Positions 46,255 through 55,977 of a stretch of DNA of 64,000 nt are shown here, piece by piece (within the stretch, counting starts at the first letter, position 1; the number at the start of each line of letters is the position of its first letter). The notes under the pieces are model-generated. The model worked only from the letters and a program-made list of their open reading frames with translations, was not told the origin of the DNA and ran no database searches. This DNA is from JAJECS01 sp965198185 (lineage in GTDB: Bacteria; Chloroflexota; UBA11872). The DNA is taken from positions 62,001 through 126,000 of the forward strand of contig CBDAOU010000002.1 of NCBI GenBank assembly GCA_965198185.1, read 5' to 3'. The translations under genes and the position numbers were made by a program.

Positions 46255-49200
46255 GCCGGCGGCGTGGCGCGGCCGTCGTCAAAGCCCCAGCAGACGGCAG
46301 TACCGTCGGGGCGCAGACCGCAGCTGAAACGTCGACCGACGACTACCGAAGCAAACGGGCCGGGCGGCGGGGAGGCCTGTCCTTCATCGTTCAAGCCCCA
46401 GCAGGCGGCGGTGCCGTCGGTGCGCACGCCACAGGTGTGGGAAGAAAGACCAGCGCTCACTGAGGCGAAGGTACCGGTCGGCGGCGCAGCCACGCCGGTC
46501 TTGTAGAGATCGGCTCCCCAGCAGACCACGGTGCCGTCCGCCCGCACGGCGCAGGTGTAGTAATCCCCGGCGCTCAGCGAGGCGAACCTCCCCGGTGGCG
46601 CCTGCGTGCGGCCATTGTCGGCCAATCCCCAGCAGGCAATGGCCCCGCCGGTGCGGATGCCACAGGTGTGGTCCCAGCCCAAGCCGACCGCCGTGAAGGT
46701 TCCGGGCGGAGGCGAGGTTTTGTCATGCTCATCGGACCCCCAGCACTCGACCGAGCCGTCGTTGCGCACGCCGCAGGCGTGATCGATGCCGGCGCTCGCC
46801 GAGGTGAAGGCACCGGCCGGCGGGGTGGCGGCCGCGCTGTCGTCGACAGCGCCCCAGCAGTCGACGGTAGCGTCGGGTCGGACCCCGCAGCCGACACGGC
46901 CCAACATGCTGATCGAGGTGAAGGCACCCGGTGGCGGCGAGGCCACGCCATACTTGCCGCGGCCCCAGCAGAGGATGACGGCGTCGGTGCGGACGCCGCA
47001 GGTGTGCGCCGTGCCGGCGCTGACCGAGCTAAAGGTTCCCGGCGGCGGAGCAGCTTGGCCGAACGTGTTCGCTCCCCAGCAAGCCACGGTTCCGTCGACG
47101 CGCACGCCGCACGTGTGGTCGGGTCCGGCGCTCAGTGAGATGGAGCTGCCGGCCGGGGGGGAGTCCCGGCCGTCGACGTTATGTCCCCAGCAGGCGACGG
47201 TGCGGTCGGTGCGCACGCCACAGGTGTGCGCCTCACCACCGCTCACGGAGGCGAAGGTCCCGGCGGGAGGGTCAACCTGGTCCGCAAAGTCGCGAAAGTT
47301 GCTGTGAACACCCCAGCAGGCGACGGTGCCGTCGGGGCGCACGCCGCACGTGTGCGCGCCCCCAGCGCTAACGGAACTGAAAACCCCAGCCGGTGGCGTG
47401 GCTTGGCCGGCATTGTCGGATCCCCAGCACTCGACCGCGCCATCGGGACGCACACCGCAGGTGTGGCCGGAAATCCCGTAGCCGCCGGCGCTGACAGAGG
47501 TGAAGACGCCCGAAGCTGGGCTGGCCTGGCCATCACCGTCGTTACCCCAGCAGGCCACCGCGCCGTCTGGGCGAACGCCGCAGGCGTGACTGTCTCCCGC
47601 GCTAATCGAGGCAAACACACCGATCGGGGGCGTGGTCTGATCGTGATAGTCGAATCCCCAACACTCAACAACGCCGTCGGTCCGAAGTCCGCAGGCGTAG
47701 TGGTCCCCGCCACTGACGGCAGCGAACGCGCCGGACGGGGAAAAGGGCTCTTTCTGCAGCTGCGCCCCCCAGCAATCGACCGCGCCGGCGGGGCGCACCC
47801 CGCAAACGTGACCGTAGCCGGTGCTCAGGCCGGTGAACGCGCCCGGGGGAGGCGTGATTCGGCCGTCGCCGTAGCCCCAACATGTGATTTCTCCGCTGAC
47901 CCGGAGGCCGCAGGCGTGCGCGCCACCAAGGGAGACCGAGGCGAACGAGCCGCGTGGCGGCGCGTAGTTGCCGAAGAATAGAAAGGTCTGCCCGCAGACC
48001 ACCGTGCTGTCGGGGCGCACGCCGCACGTACCAAAGCCGCCGATGCTGATGGACTGGAATGCGCCCGGCAATACCTCCAGGCCGAACGGACTGCCCCAGC
48101 AGATCATGGAGCCGTCCGTGCGAACGCCGCATGCGCGGCTGGTCTCGGCGCTCACGGCGACAAATGTGCCGGGCGGCGGCGTGGCTGCATCATTGTCCGC
48201 GTCGCCCCAGCATTGGACGGTGCCGTCCGTACGCACGCCGCATGTGTAGGCGAATGCCGCGCTGACAGAGACGAATTCGCCCGGCGGCGGGGTGGCTTGT
48301 CCGTCGTCGTTGTATCCCCAGCAGGCCACGGTCCCGTCGGTGTGCACACCGCACGAGTGCGCGCTGCCCGCGGTCAGGGATTGAAACGTGCCTGCGGGCG
48401 GCTGCGACTGACCGCTGTAGTTTGCGCCCCAGCATTCGACGGTCCCATCAGTCCGCACGCCGCACGTATGGTTGGGCCCGGCGCTGATGGCGGTGAAGGT
48501 GCCAGCTGGAGGGTCAGCCTGGCCGCGGTAGGTTCCGTACCCATTGGTGTTGCTGCCCCAGCAGGCGACGGTGCCGTCGGTGCGGATGCCGCAGGTGTGA
48601 CGGTCGCCGGCGCTGACCGCGATCCACCCGCCGGACGTCGTCGGAGCCGGACGTGCTGGCGGCGTCCCCAGCGCGAACACCGGCAATGCCGCCACCTGAC
48701 TCGCCAGCACCGGCGCCTTGGCCCCGTCGGGAATGATCACGTTGCTCAGCTTCTTGACCTTGTCGGGCACGTTTTGCAGGTTCACCCGACCGACGGTGGT
48801 CCCCGGCGCCGGCACGTTCCAGATCACGAACACCGTGCGCTGCGCGCGCAGCATCTGCAGGCCCTGCGGATTGCCGTTGACCTCCCGCTCCTCATAGCGG
48901 ATCGGCAGGCCGTAGAGGTTCAGCCAGTCCGGCTCGCTGAGGAACCGCGCCTTGATCGCGGCGTTCTGGTCCAGCAGCGCCAGGTGGTTTTGGGTGATGG
49001 TGGCGAAGTCGGCGCCCCGATCGGCTTCGAGCACCTGGTGGAGTGGGACGTTGGGCAGCTCAACCTCGGGGTAGCGGTTCGCCAGCACGTCGAGGGTGTT
49101 GTAGTAGTTCATGCGGCTCTTGCCGGGGTCCCACTGGAGGATGACCTTCTGGAAGGCCTGGAGGGTGAAGGGCCCGTTGACCCAGCGCTGGCTGATGGGA

Positions 49201-49491
49201 TAGCCGATGGCCTGGAGGTCGCGCTCGCGGACGAAGTCCCACAGCGGCACGTCGTCGGCGTTGGTCACGGCGAAGCCGTCGTTGGGATCGGTCGTGTCAC
49301 CGCCGGTGATGGTGAAGAGGCAGCCGTCGTCGAGGGCCACGCCCGCACAGTCCAGCGCTTCTGGCAGACGGCCCGATGGCCAGCGCGGCCCCGGCGGCGA
49401 TGGCCAGGACCGCGAGCGTGAAACGCAGCCCGTACGAACGCTCACGGAGGCGGAGGTGCGTCCCGGCGCTCACGCCTTCGGTGGTGGGCAT
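46251..49491 (-). pseudogene. Secreted RCC1-type repeat protein D, frameshifted after the signal peptide
   Basis: The signal peptide (start ATG 49491; FTLAVLAIAAGAALAIGPSA) is in one frame and the shared domain (ALDCAGVALDDG onward) in another. One extra base near 49359-49362 explains this: minus strand GCCAGAAGCG where paralogues read GCCGGAGCG. The rest is a 1,060-residue open frame with the shared domain, Pro/Ala linker and 21 RCC1_2-type repeats. Individual repeats align by position with gene C (repeat 5 short with VLPGA; repeat 6 without Trp; repeat 12 extended with a GQADPPAG-like end), so C and D arose by whole-gene duplication. Without a signal peptide the product would not be exported. 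It ends in a four-base overlap with the LRR gene. Confidence 0.82.
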
Positions 49492-49620
49492 CCCGGTGCT
49501 TCCCAGAAGCCGTCCCCAGAGTTGGGCAATCTGCCCGAGTCGCAATCCATGGGCGCTACTCCACCTGCGACAGGGGTGCCAATCTACCCTATGGGATACC
49601 GCGACCGCGACGCCCGAGCA

Positions 49621-49695
49621 TCAGCTCCCGCCGCAGGACGGCAGACCGAGATCGGCCAGGTCGCTGTCCGGCTCATCGCGGGCGTGTCCTCCACC
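49621..49695 (-). pseudogene. C-terminal stub of another LRR gene
   Basis: Minus-strand codons read RDEPDSDLADLGLPSCGGS and a stop at 49621-49623. This matches the LRR gene's end, RDVANNDLAALGLPSCGAN and stop, with near-identical DNA (CCGCAGGACGGCAGACC). Upstream codons give GHA in the place of GAP. The rest of the LRR gene is gone. It marks the left-over of an ancestral neighbour that was deleted or recombined away. Confidence 0.72.
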
Positions 49696-50119
49696 GTCGG
49701 GACCGGGCCCGATCGTCACCGGGCAAATGAAAGCTTGCCCAGCGGCCTTCGCCGCCGGCTTGAGGGGGAGCGAATTCCGCGCACCTGCCCCTTGTCAAGA
49801 TGTGGCTCGCGAGACGTCGTCAATCTAGCCGCGTACTGGACGAAGACGTACCGAACGAGCGACGACGGTGCTGCAAGGTAGGTGTGGCCCGATTGCTCCA
49901 CGCCACAGACCGCATGGATCAGAGGTGCAGGTCTGGTGTTGGGCAGAGATCGATTCCAAGGGAGACAGGTGCCGACTGAGGCCAACTGCTCGGTGGCCGA
50001 TCAGACTGTTACGATCGCGCGCCTTAACGGCGTCGCCCGTGCCGTTTGCACCACGGAAAACTCCCTGAAGATCGACAACGGTCGCCGGGCGTTCGGATGA
50101 GCACTGAGAAGTGAGATCC
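49696..50119. other. Intergenic stretch before the M16 protease gene
   Basis: No gene is supported here or in 49492-49620. Translations in other frames are short and compositionally poor. The stretch must contain the promoter of the protease gene at 50120, and AAGTGAG lies a few bases before its ATG. No clear promoter or terminator motif was found. Confidence 0.5.
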
Positions 50120-53100
50120 ATGCGTGCACTCCTGAAGTCATCGATCGTCATTGCCTGTATCGCGCTATTGGCCGTGGTGCTGGCGGGCTGCGGCGATACG
50201 CTTCCGCCCACCCCGGATCCGCCCCCGACGGCCACCGTCGCGTCGCTGGTCGCCACCCCAACGGCGACGGTGGCGCCGACGGCCACCTCAACGCCGGTAC
50301 CCGCAACGCCGACGCCGACTCCCGAACCCACACCCACACCGACGCCAACGCCCGAACCCACGCCGACGCCGACTCCCGAACCCACACCGACGCCGACTCC
50401 CGAACCCACACCGACGCCAACGCCCGAACCCACGCCGACACCAACGCCCGAACCCACACCGACCCCGACTCCCGAACCAACGCCAACGCCAACTCCGGAG
50501 CCCACGCCAACCCCGACTCCCGAACCCACGGCCGCGGTTGCCGTGCCAACCGACCCCGACGCGCCGCTGGCTTTCGATCCCACCGTGGTTCGCGGCACCT
50601 TGAGCAACGGCTTGGTCTACTACGTCAAGCACAACGAGGAGCCGCGTGAGCGGGCCCACCTGTCGCTGATTGTGAAGGCCGGCTCGATCCTCGAGGAGGA
50701 GGAACAGCGCGGGCTCGCCCATTTCGTCGAACACATGGCGTTCAATGGCACCGAACGCTTCGAGAAGCAGCAAATCGTCGAATACCTGGAGTCAATCGGC
50801 AGTACGTTTGGCGCCGATCTGAACGCTTCAACGGGCTTCGACTCCACCCAATATTTCCTCGAGATTCCAACTGACGATCCGGAGATTCTCGAGACGGCGT
50901 TTCAGATCCTTAGCGACTGGGCCTTCGCCATTACGTTGGATCCCGCAGAAGTGGAGTTGGAGCGTGGCGTCATCCTGGAAGAGTGGCGCATAAGCCGGGG
51001 TTTTGGAGCGCGTTTTCAGGACAATTGGTTTCCGCTGATCTTTGGCGACTCTCGCTATACCGAGCGAAGCCCAATTGGGCTGCCGGAGATCATCGAAAAC
51101 GCACCCGTGGAGCGCCTGCGAGAGTTCTACGAGCGCTGGTATCGGCCCGACTTGATGGCCGTGATCGCCGTGGGGGACTTCGACCCCGAGGTGATCGAGG
51201 CCAAGGTGCGGCAATACTTCGCTCCGCCCCCGGAGGGTGAGGCCGGCCAGGCGAGCGCCGCCGTCGGATCTCCAACCGATCGGCCTCGCTATGGCGTGCC
51301 CGAGCATGAGGAGCCGCGGGTCAACGTGTTCAGCGATCCCGAGGCGCCGGGTACGCAGATGTTCCTGCTGCGAAAGCTCCCGCCCGAATCGGGCCACGAC
51401 GTGGCGGCGCTGCGGCGCATCGTGGTGGATCGGCTGGCCTTCATGATGCTCAATGCGCGTCTGTTTGAGCGAGGTCAGGTTGAGGATCCCCCGTATCTAG
51501 GCGCCAGCGGCGTGCGTGGGTCATTCGTCGAGGCGGTGGACCTCGTGCAGTTCGGGGCGTGGGTGGAGCAGGACGCCGTCGAGCCAGGGTTTGCGGCTCT
51601 GCTGGAGGAGACGCAGCGCGCTCGACAACACGGGTTTACCGAGAGCGAGTTGGCTCGCGAAAAGACCAACCTGTTGAGCGCCGCGGAACGCGTGTACAAG
51701 GAGCGGGATCAGTTGGAGTCGGCCAATCTGGCCCGGGAGTACGCGGACCACTTTCTGAGCGGAATTCCGGTTCCCGGCGTAGAGGCCGAGTGGGCGCTGT
51801 ACCAGGCGCTGCTGCCGCAGATTTCGCTGGCGGAGGTCGACGCCGTGGCAGCTTCCTGGAGCGAGCCTGGCAATACGGTGCTCCTGGTTATGCGGCCCGA
51901 AGGCACTGACGGCAAGTCGGATGATGACTTGGAGTCGGAGTTGCAGGCGCAACTCGCGGCAGCCGACACGCTCGAGGTTGAACCATACGAGGACGAGGTG
52001 GCCGACGTGCCGCTGATGGCCGCCATTCCGACGGCGGGCAGCATCACCAGTGAAGAAGCCATCGAATCCATCGACGCCGTCAAGTGGACGCTGTCCAACG
52101 GGATCACCGTGATTGCCAAGCAGACCGACTTTAAGAATGACGAAGTCATATTTGGCGCGTTCAGTCCGGGCGGGCACTCGCTGGTAGACGACGCGGACCA
52201 TGTGTCCGCCTATACGCCGCCAGCTTTGGTTTCGGGCAGCGGCGTCGGTCCGCACGACAACGTGACCCTGGACAAGCTGCTCGCCGGCAAGCGGGTTTCC
52301 GTTTCGCCCTATATCAGCGAGCTGTTCGAGGGCTTCAACGGACGCACGTCACCCGAAGACATGGAAACGCTGTTTCAACTGATCAACCTATATGCCACCG
52401 CGCCCAGGCTGGACCCGGTGTACTTCTCGAACTACGAGACCAGCCTGCGCAGCGTCGCCGAGACGCGCGCCGACCAACCCGACGCCGTGTTCTCCGACGC
52501 GCTGAACACCGTGCTAAGCCAAAAGCACTTCCGCCGGCGACCGCTCACGCTCGAGCTGCTGGACGAGCTCAGCTTGGAGCGCGCCGAAGCCGTCTACGCG
52601 GACCGGTTTGCGGACCTGGGCGACGCCACCTTCGTGTTCGTCGGCGCCTTCGACTGGGACACCCTGCGATCGTTGACGGCTACCTATTTGGCCAGCCTGC
52701 CGAGCACCGGGCGTGTCGAGCAGTGGCGGGACGTCGGGGTCGATCCACCGCCGGGGCTGGAGGAGCACGTCGTCCGCAGCGGCATCGAACCTCGGAGCAG
52801 GACGGCGGTGCTCTTCGCCGGAGACATGGAGTGGAGTCGCCAGGAGGCGCTCACGCTCACGGTGGTGGCGGAGATGCTCCAGATCCGGTTGCGCGAGCGA
52901 TTGCGAGAGGCGCTCGGTGGCACTTACAGCATCGGCGCGATCTCCCGAGCCAGTCTGTTTCCGGACCCTGAGTACTTGCTCTATGTCATCTTCGGCAGCG
53001 ATCCCGCCCGTGCAGACGAGCTCTTTGAGGCGGTCGGGGAAGAAATCGATTGGCTGCGCGACGGTGGTGAGCAGGACTACCTGGACACGGTCAAGGAGCT

Positions 53101-53314
53101 GCTGCGCACACCCCGCGAGGAGCAGCTGCGCGACAACAGCTTCTGGGTCAATCAGATCGAGGCGGCGGTGCAGCGGGATGGGGAGTTCTCGGCGATCGTC
53201 GACTTCGAAGAGCGGCTGGATGCCGTGACCTTGGAGCAAGTCTCCGCCGCGGCTCGACTCTACCTCACCGACGACCGCTACGTGCGGATTGTGCTGCTCC
53301 CCGAAGAGGGTTAG
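50120..53314 (+). CDS. Lipoprotein M16-family zinc protease with Thr/Pro/Glu linker
   Basis: The 1064-residue product starts with a lipoprotein signal (IACIALLAVVLAGCG, Cys at about residue 24). A linker of about 115 residues follows, mainly PTPTPEP units, then two M16 (pitrilysin/insulinase) halves. The first half has the inverted zinc motif HFVEH (in LAHFVEHMAFNGTERF) with the third ligand Glu in ELERGVILEEW. The second half (from about 655) lacks the motif, as in inactive M16 C-halves, and includes RLRERLREALGGTYSIG. It is probably an anchored protease acting on extracellular or cell-surface peptides. A GTG three codons upstream is an alternative start. The tandem DNA repeat in the linker is described separately. 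Confidence 0.92.
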   Translation: MRALLKSSIVIACIALLAVVLAGCGDTLPPTPDPPPTATVASLVATPTATVAPTATSTPVPATPTPTPEPTPTPTPTPEPTPTPTPEPTPTPTPEPTPTPTPEPTPTPTPEPTPTPTPEPTPTPTPEPTPTPTPEPTAAVAVPTDPDAPLAFDPTVVRGTLSNGLVYYVKHNEEPRERAHLSLIVKAGSILEEEEQRGLAHFVEHMAFNGTERFEKQQIVEYLESIGSTFGADLNASTGFDSTQYFLEIPTDDPEILETAFQILSDWAFAITLDPAEVELERGVILEEWRISRGFGARFQDNWFPLIFGDSRYTERSPIGLPEIIENAPVERLREFYERWYRPDLMAVIAVGDFDPEVIEAKVRQYFAPPPEGEAGQASAAVGSPTDRPRYGVPEHEEPRVNVFSDPEAPGTQMFLLRKLPPESGHDVAALRRIVVDRLAFMMLNARLFERGQVEDPPYLGASGVRGSFVEAVDLVQFGAWVEQDAVEPGFAALLEETQRARQHGFTESELAREKTNLLSAAERVYKERDQLESANLAREYADHFLSGIPVPGVEAEWALYQALLPQISLAEVDAVAASWSEPGNTVLLVMRPEGTDGKSDDDLESELQAQLAAADTLEVEPYEDEVADVPLMAAIPTAGSITSEEAIESIDAVKWTLSNGITVIAKQTDFKNDEVIFGAFSPGGHSLVDDADHVSAYTPPALVSGSGVGPHDNVTLDKLLAGKRVSVSPYISELFEGFNGRTSPEDMETLFQLINLYATAPRLDPVYFSNYETSLRSVAETRADQPDAVFSDALNTVLSQKHFRRRPLTLELLDELSLERAEAVYADRFADLGDATFVFVGAFDWDTLRSLTATYLASLPSTGRVEQWRDVGVDPPPGLEEHVVRSGIEPRSRTAVLFAGDMEWSRQEALTLTVVAEMLQIRLRERLREALGGTYSIGAISRASLFPDPEYLLYVIFGSDPARADELFEAVGEEIDWLRDGGEQDYLDTVKELLRTPREEQLRDNSFWVNQIEAAVQRDGEFSAIVDFEERLDAVTLEQVSAAARLYLTDDRYVRIVLLPEEG
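50300..50530 (+). repeat. Tandem repeat coding PTPTPEP units
   Basis: Roughly 24-base units such as ACGCCGACTCCCGAACCCACA are repeated about nine times within the protease gene. Because the unit is a multiple of three, slippage would change linker length without breaking the frame. The minus strand yields a spurious GVGVGSGV reading frame. Confidence 0.85.
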
Positions 53315-53436
53315 CTCACTCTCACCGTTGTGGTCAGTACGGCTACCGTGCCGCCGCGATCAGGCGCGCCTCGTTTGACCATTCTCGCCACATAGAGCCG
53401 TTCGGATCGCGCAGGTCCACCTCATCCGGCACGAAC

Positions 53437-54498
53437 TCAGTCGAACTCGCTCAGACGCACGGTGCGTACTTCCTCGCTGCTTCTGACGGCGGCGAAGGCA
53501 GTCTTGATCGAATTCAGGTTGTCGCGGCCCGAGGTCAGGGGCTCGCGACGTTCCGTCACCGCCGTCATCATCTCGGCCATGCTGCCACCGAAGGCGTCCG
53601 GGAACCACCGGCCCTCGATTGGAAACCGCACACGGCGTTCCGGCTCCTCCTTGCGGGAGGCCTCCACCCAATTAGGTGTACCCACGATCGAGCCCTCTGC
53701 CCCATCCAGATACCAGGTGTCGGAGTGAGCCGCCGGGCTGGGCACGATGTTGTTGAAATGCTCGGTGCATACCAGATCGCCGCTGTCGAAGTGCATGAGC
53801 AGCGAGTGGCACAGCGGTGAGACCGCGCGCTGACCCGGGACCTGGGCGGTCGCACAGCTCACGGCGTCGGGCGAATGTCCGGTGAAGTAGCGAGCCAGAT
53901 CAACGTAGTGGATGCCGTGGTCCAGGGTGTTGAAGTCCTTCAGGTGGCGCCACCAACGGTCTGGATGGTCCTGCCAGGACCGCCGCACGTGGGCCACGCT
54001 GTAGAGCGGGCCGCAGACGCCGCGGTCGATCAGCACCTTGATGGCGCGATGGGCGGGCGCCCAGCGCGCCTGCTGGTTGATCATCAGCGGCACACCCGCC
54101 TGCTCGACGCTCCGGACCATCTGCTTGGCGGCCGTCCATTCCATGGCGAACGGCTTCTGCGAGATGATCGGCTTGCCTGCCGCAGCGATCTTGGGGAGGA
54201 CCGCCGGTCGCACGCTGGCGTGCACGGCCAGGTCCACCACCTCAACCTCTGGATCGTCCAGCAGCGTGTTCAGATTCGTGCTGCCACGTGGGATGCCCCA
54301 GCGGGCCCGGGTCGATTCGACGGCTTGGGGATCGATGTCCATGCAGGCGACCACTTCGAAGCCGAAGTCGCGGTAGGCGGGTAGGTGGGCCGAATTGGTG
54401 ATGGCGCCGCAGCCCACGATGCCGATCTTGAGCCGCCGCCCGGCCGGCGGCTTGGGGGAATAGTCTTCGGGTTTCAGGTCCAACTCATCGAGACGCAT
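53437..54498 (-). CDS. Gfo/Idh/MocA-family oxidoreductase
   Basis: The 353-residue NAD(P)-dependent dehydrogenase acts on sugars or inositols in the cytoplasm. The Rossmann motif KIGIVGCGAITNSAHLPAY lies near residue 23. The dinucleotide-side KP pair is in IISQKPFAM near 118, and the catalytic-side HGIHYVDLARYF stretch near 196. The C-terminal domain is a beta-sheet half with ERRVRFPIEGRWFP. It is divergent from the PhyH unit, separated by about 290 bases that must hold both promoters. The substrate is not readable from sequence; many relatives act in polyol or aminosugar catabolism. Confidence 0.92.
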   Translation of the reverse strand: MRLDELDLKPEDYSPKPPAGRRLKIGIVGCGAITNSAHLPAYRDFGFEVVACMDIDPQAVESTRARWGIPRGSTNLNTLLDDPEVEVVDLAVHASVRPAVLPKIAAAGKPIISQKPFAMEWTAAKQMVRSVEQAGVPLMINQQARWAPAHRAIKVLIDRGVCGPLYSVAHVRRSWQDHPDRWWRHLKDFNTLDHGIHYVDLARYFTGHSPDAVSCATAQVPGQRAVSPLCHSLLMHFDSGDLVCTEHFNNIVPSPAAHSDTWYLDGAEGSIVGTPNWVEASRKEEPERRVRFPIEGRWFPDAFGGSMAEMMTAVTERREPLTSGRDNLNSIKTAFAAVRSSEEVRTVRLSEFD

Positions 54499-54789
54499 AC
54501 CAAGCCACCGTCAGTTGCGCCACAACCCTGCGTACCGTGCCACGCCGGCGGGTCGGGCAAGAAAATCTGATGTGGCCAGGACCGGTCAAGTCCACGGTCG
54601 CGGGAGAACCTCCGGTTATCGCGCCGGGGCATTCGGAATGCTTGATCCGAGTGGCTGCCGCCGCTTGGCTGTTTGCATGCGTCGGACTAGAAAATTCGGC
54701 GGCGCAGCCGGCGAAAGTGCTCCCCAATTCCGCATCCATAGGCCATAATCGGGCATCCGCACACTCGTCTCTCTACGAGGCAGGGTCAC

Positions 54790-55923
54790 ATGGCAACCGT
54801 TACCCCCAACGTGGCGCAGGTTCCGCGGCTCACGACCGAGCAGATCGCCCAGTTCAAGCGCGACGGCTTCCTGGTGCTGCCGGCAGTGCTCGACCTGGAG
54901 CTCTGCCGCCAGACCCGCGAGCAGATGTGGGAGCTGATCGCGGAGCACCGCCCCAGCATGAAGCGGGACGACCCCGCGACCTGGCTGCCCTTCTCCGACG
55001 AGGAGCGCGAAGGCTACAAGCGGCCCGACGAGGGCGGCGATCCCTACTTCGGCGGCGGCGGTCACCGGCTCTACATTCGCAACGGCGCCGAAGAGCTGCT
55101 GCTCGACCTGGCGCCGCGCGCCATGTTCGACGTCGCCGAGCAGCTATTGGGCGACGGTGAGGTCATTTGGCCGGACGGTCTCGACGAGACCAACACCACC
55201 ATCGGTCCGGCGCTCTTGACCGAGGACCACATCACCAGCATGGAGGTCCACCTGGGGCCGGAGTCCGACAAGTGGCTCGGCAAGGCTACGCGCAAGACCG
55301 AACAGGTGCGCCTGCCCAAGACCGGTCCCGTGTGGGCGACCGCCCAGGGATCGCGCGGTCTCTATTGCACGCTGCCCAACAGCCCGGGCGGTCGCGTCAA
55401 CAAATATCCGTATGCCAAGGTCCAGCCGAGCGCCAGGTACCCCTCGGCTCACGCGGCGGAAGGCATGTATGAGAGCCGGCGGCGGCTCCAGATCGCAGCC
55501 TACTTCGACGACCTGCCGCTTGGCGCCGGCGGCCTCCACCTGTGGCCCGGCAGCCATCAGCGGATTTGGGACCGGTGGTCCGCGATGCACCGCGGCGACA
55601 TCCCGTCCAACGACGACTGGCTGAGCCTGAGGCATTCCGCGGGCAAGTTCGACGGCTACGTCACGCCGCCGATCTCGGAGATCAAGGAAGACACGCCGGT
55701 CGTGGACACCCACGGACCTTGCGGCTCGGTGGTCCTCTGGCACGCCAACATGCTGCACATGGCGGGGCAGAACACGAGCAGCGACATCATCCGCCAGGCC
55801 ACGATCTACGCCTACGACAAGACCGAGGAATCAATGCCGGACGAGCGGGCGCTGGCCTACCCGGACGGCGACCTGTGGCGCGACTGGTCCGACGAGCTGC
55901 GCGCGACCGAAACGGCAAGCTAG
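54790..55923 (+). CDS. Phytanoyl-CoA dioxygenase-like protein, copy 1
   Basis: The 377-residue Fe(II)/2-oxoglutarate oxygenase of the PhyH superfamily starts with RLTTEQIAQFKRDGFLVLPAVL, the usual N-terminal helix and strand. Downstream, GAGGLHLWPGSHQRIWDRW and VVLWHANMLHMAGQN hold the distal metal His and the 2-oxoglutarate-binding region; the proximal His-x-Asp was not placed with certainty. It is nearly identical to the copy at 56529, including the leader (CATAATCGGGCATCCGC and CTCGTCTCT). It forms unit 1 of a duplication with the ggt pseudogene that follows. The substrate is unknown. Confidence 0.86.
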   Translation: MATVTPNVAQVPRLTTEQIAQFKRDGFLVLPAVLDLELCRQTREQMWELIAEHRPSMKRDDPATWLPFSDEEREGYKRPDEGGDPYFGGGGHRLYIRNGAEELLLDLAPRAMFDVAEQLLGDGEVIWPDGLDETNTTIGPALLTEDHITSMEVHLGPESDKWLGKATRKTEQVRLPKTGPVWATAQGSRGLYCTLPNSPGGRVNKYPYAKVQPSARYPSAHAAEGMYESRRRLQIAAYFDDLPLGAGGLHLWPGSHQRIWDRWSAMHRGDIPSNDDWLSLRHSAGKFDGYVTPPISEIKEDTPVVDTHGPCGSVVLWHANMLHMAGQNTSSDIIRQATIYAYDKTEESMPDERALAYPDGDLWRDWSDELRATETAS

Positions 55924-55977
55924 ACCAATCGACGCGAGCACGCAGGCCGCCAAACGGGGTGGCCTGCGTGCCGCGCG

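Noticed and set aside
34064..49491. Regular repeats as a CRISPR array
   Set aside because: The periodicity (about 108 and 72 bases) is coding and varies like protein repeats, without constant direct repeats and unique spacers.
49825..50607. Minus-strand frame rich in GVGVGSGV
   Set aside because: It is the antisense of the Pro/Thr/Glu tandem repeat in the M16 protease gene and has no signal of its own.
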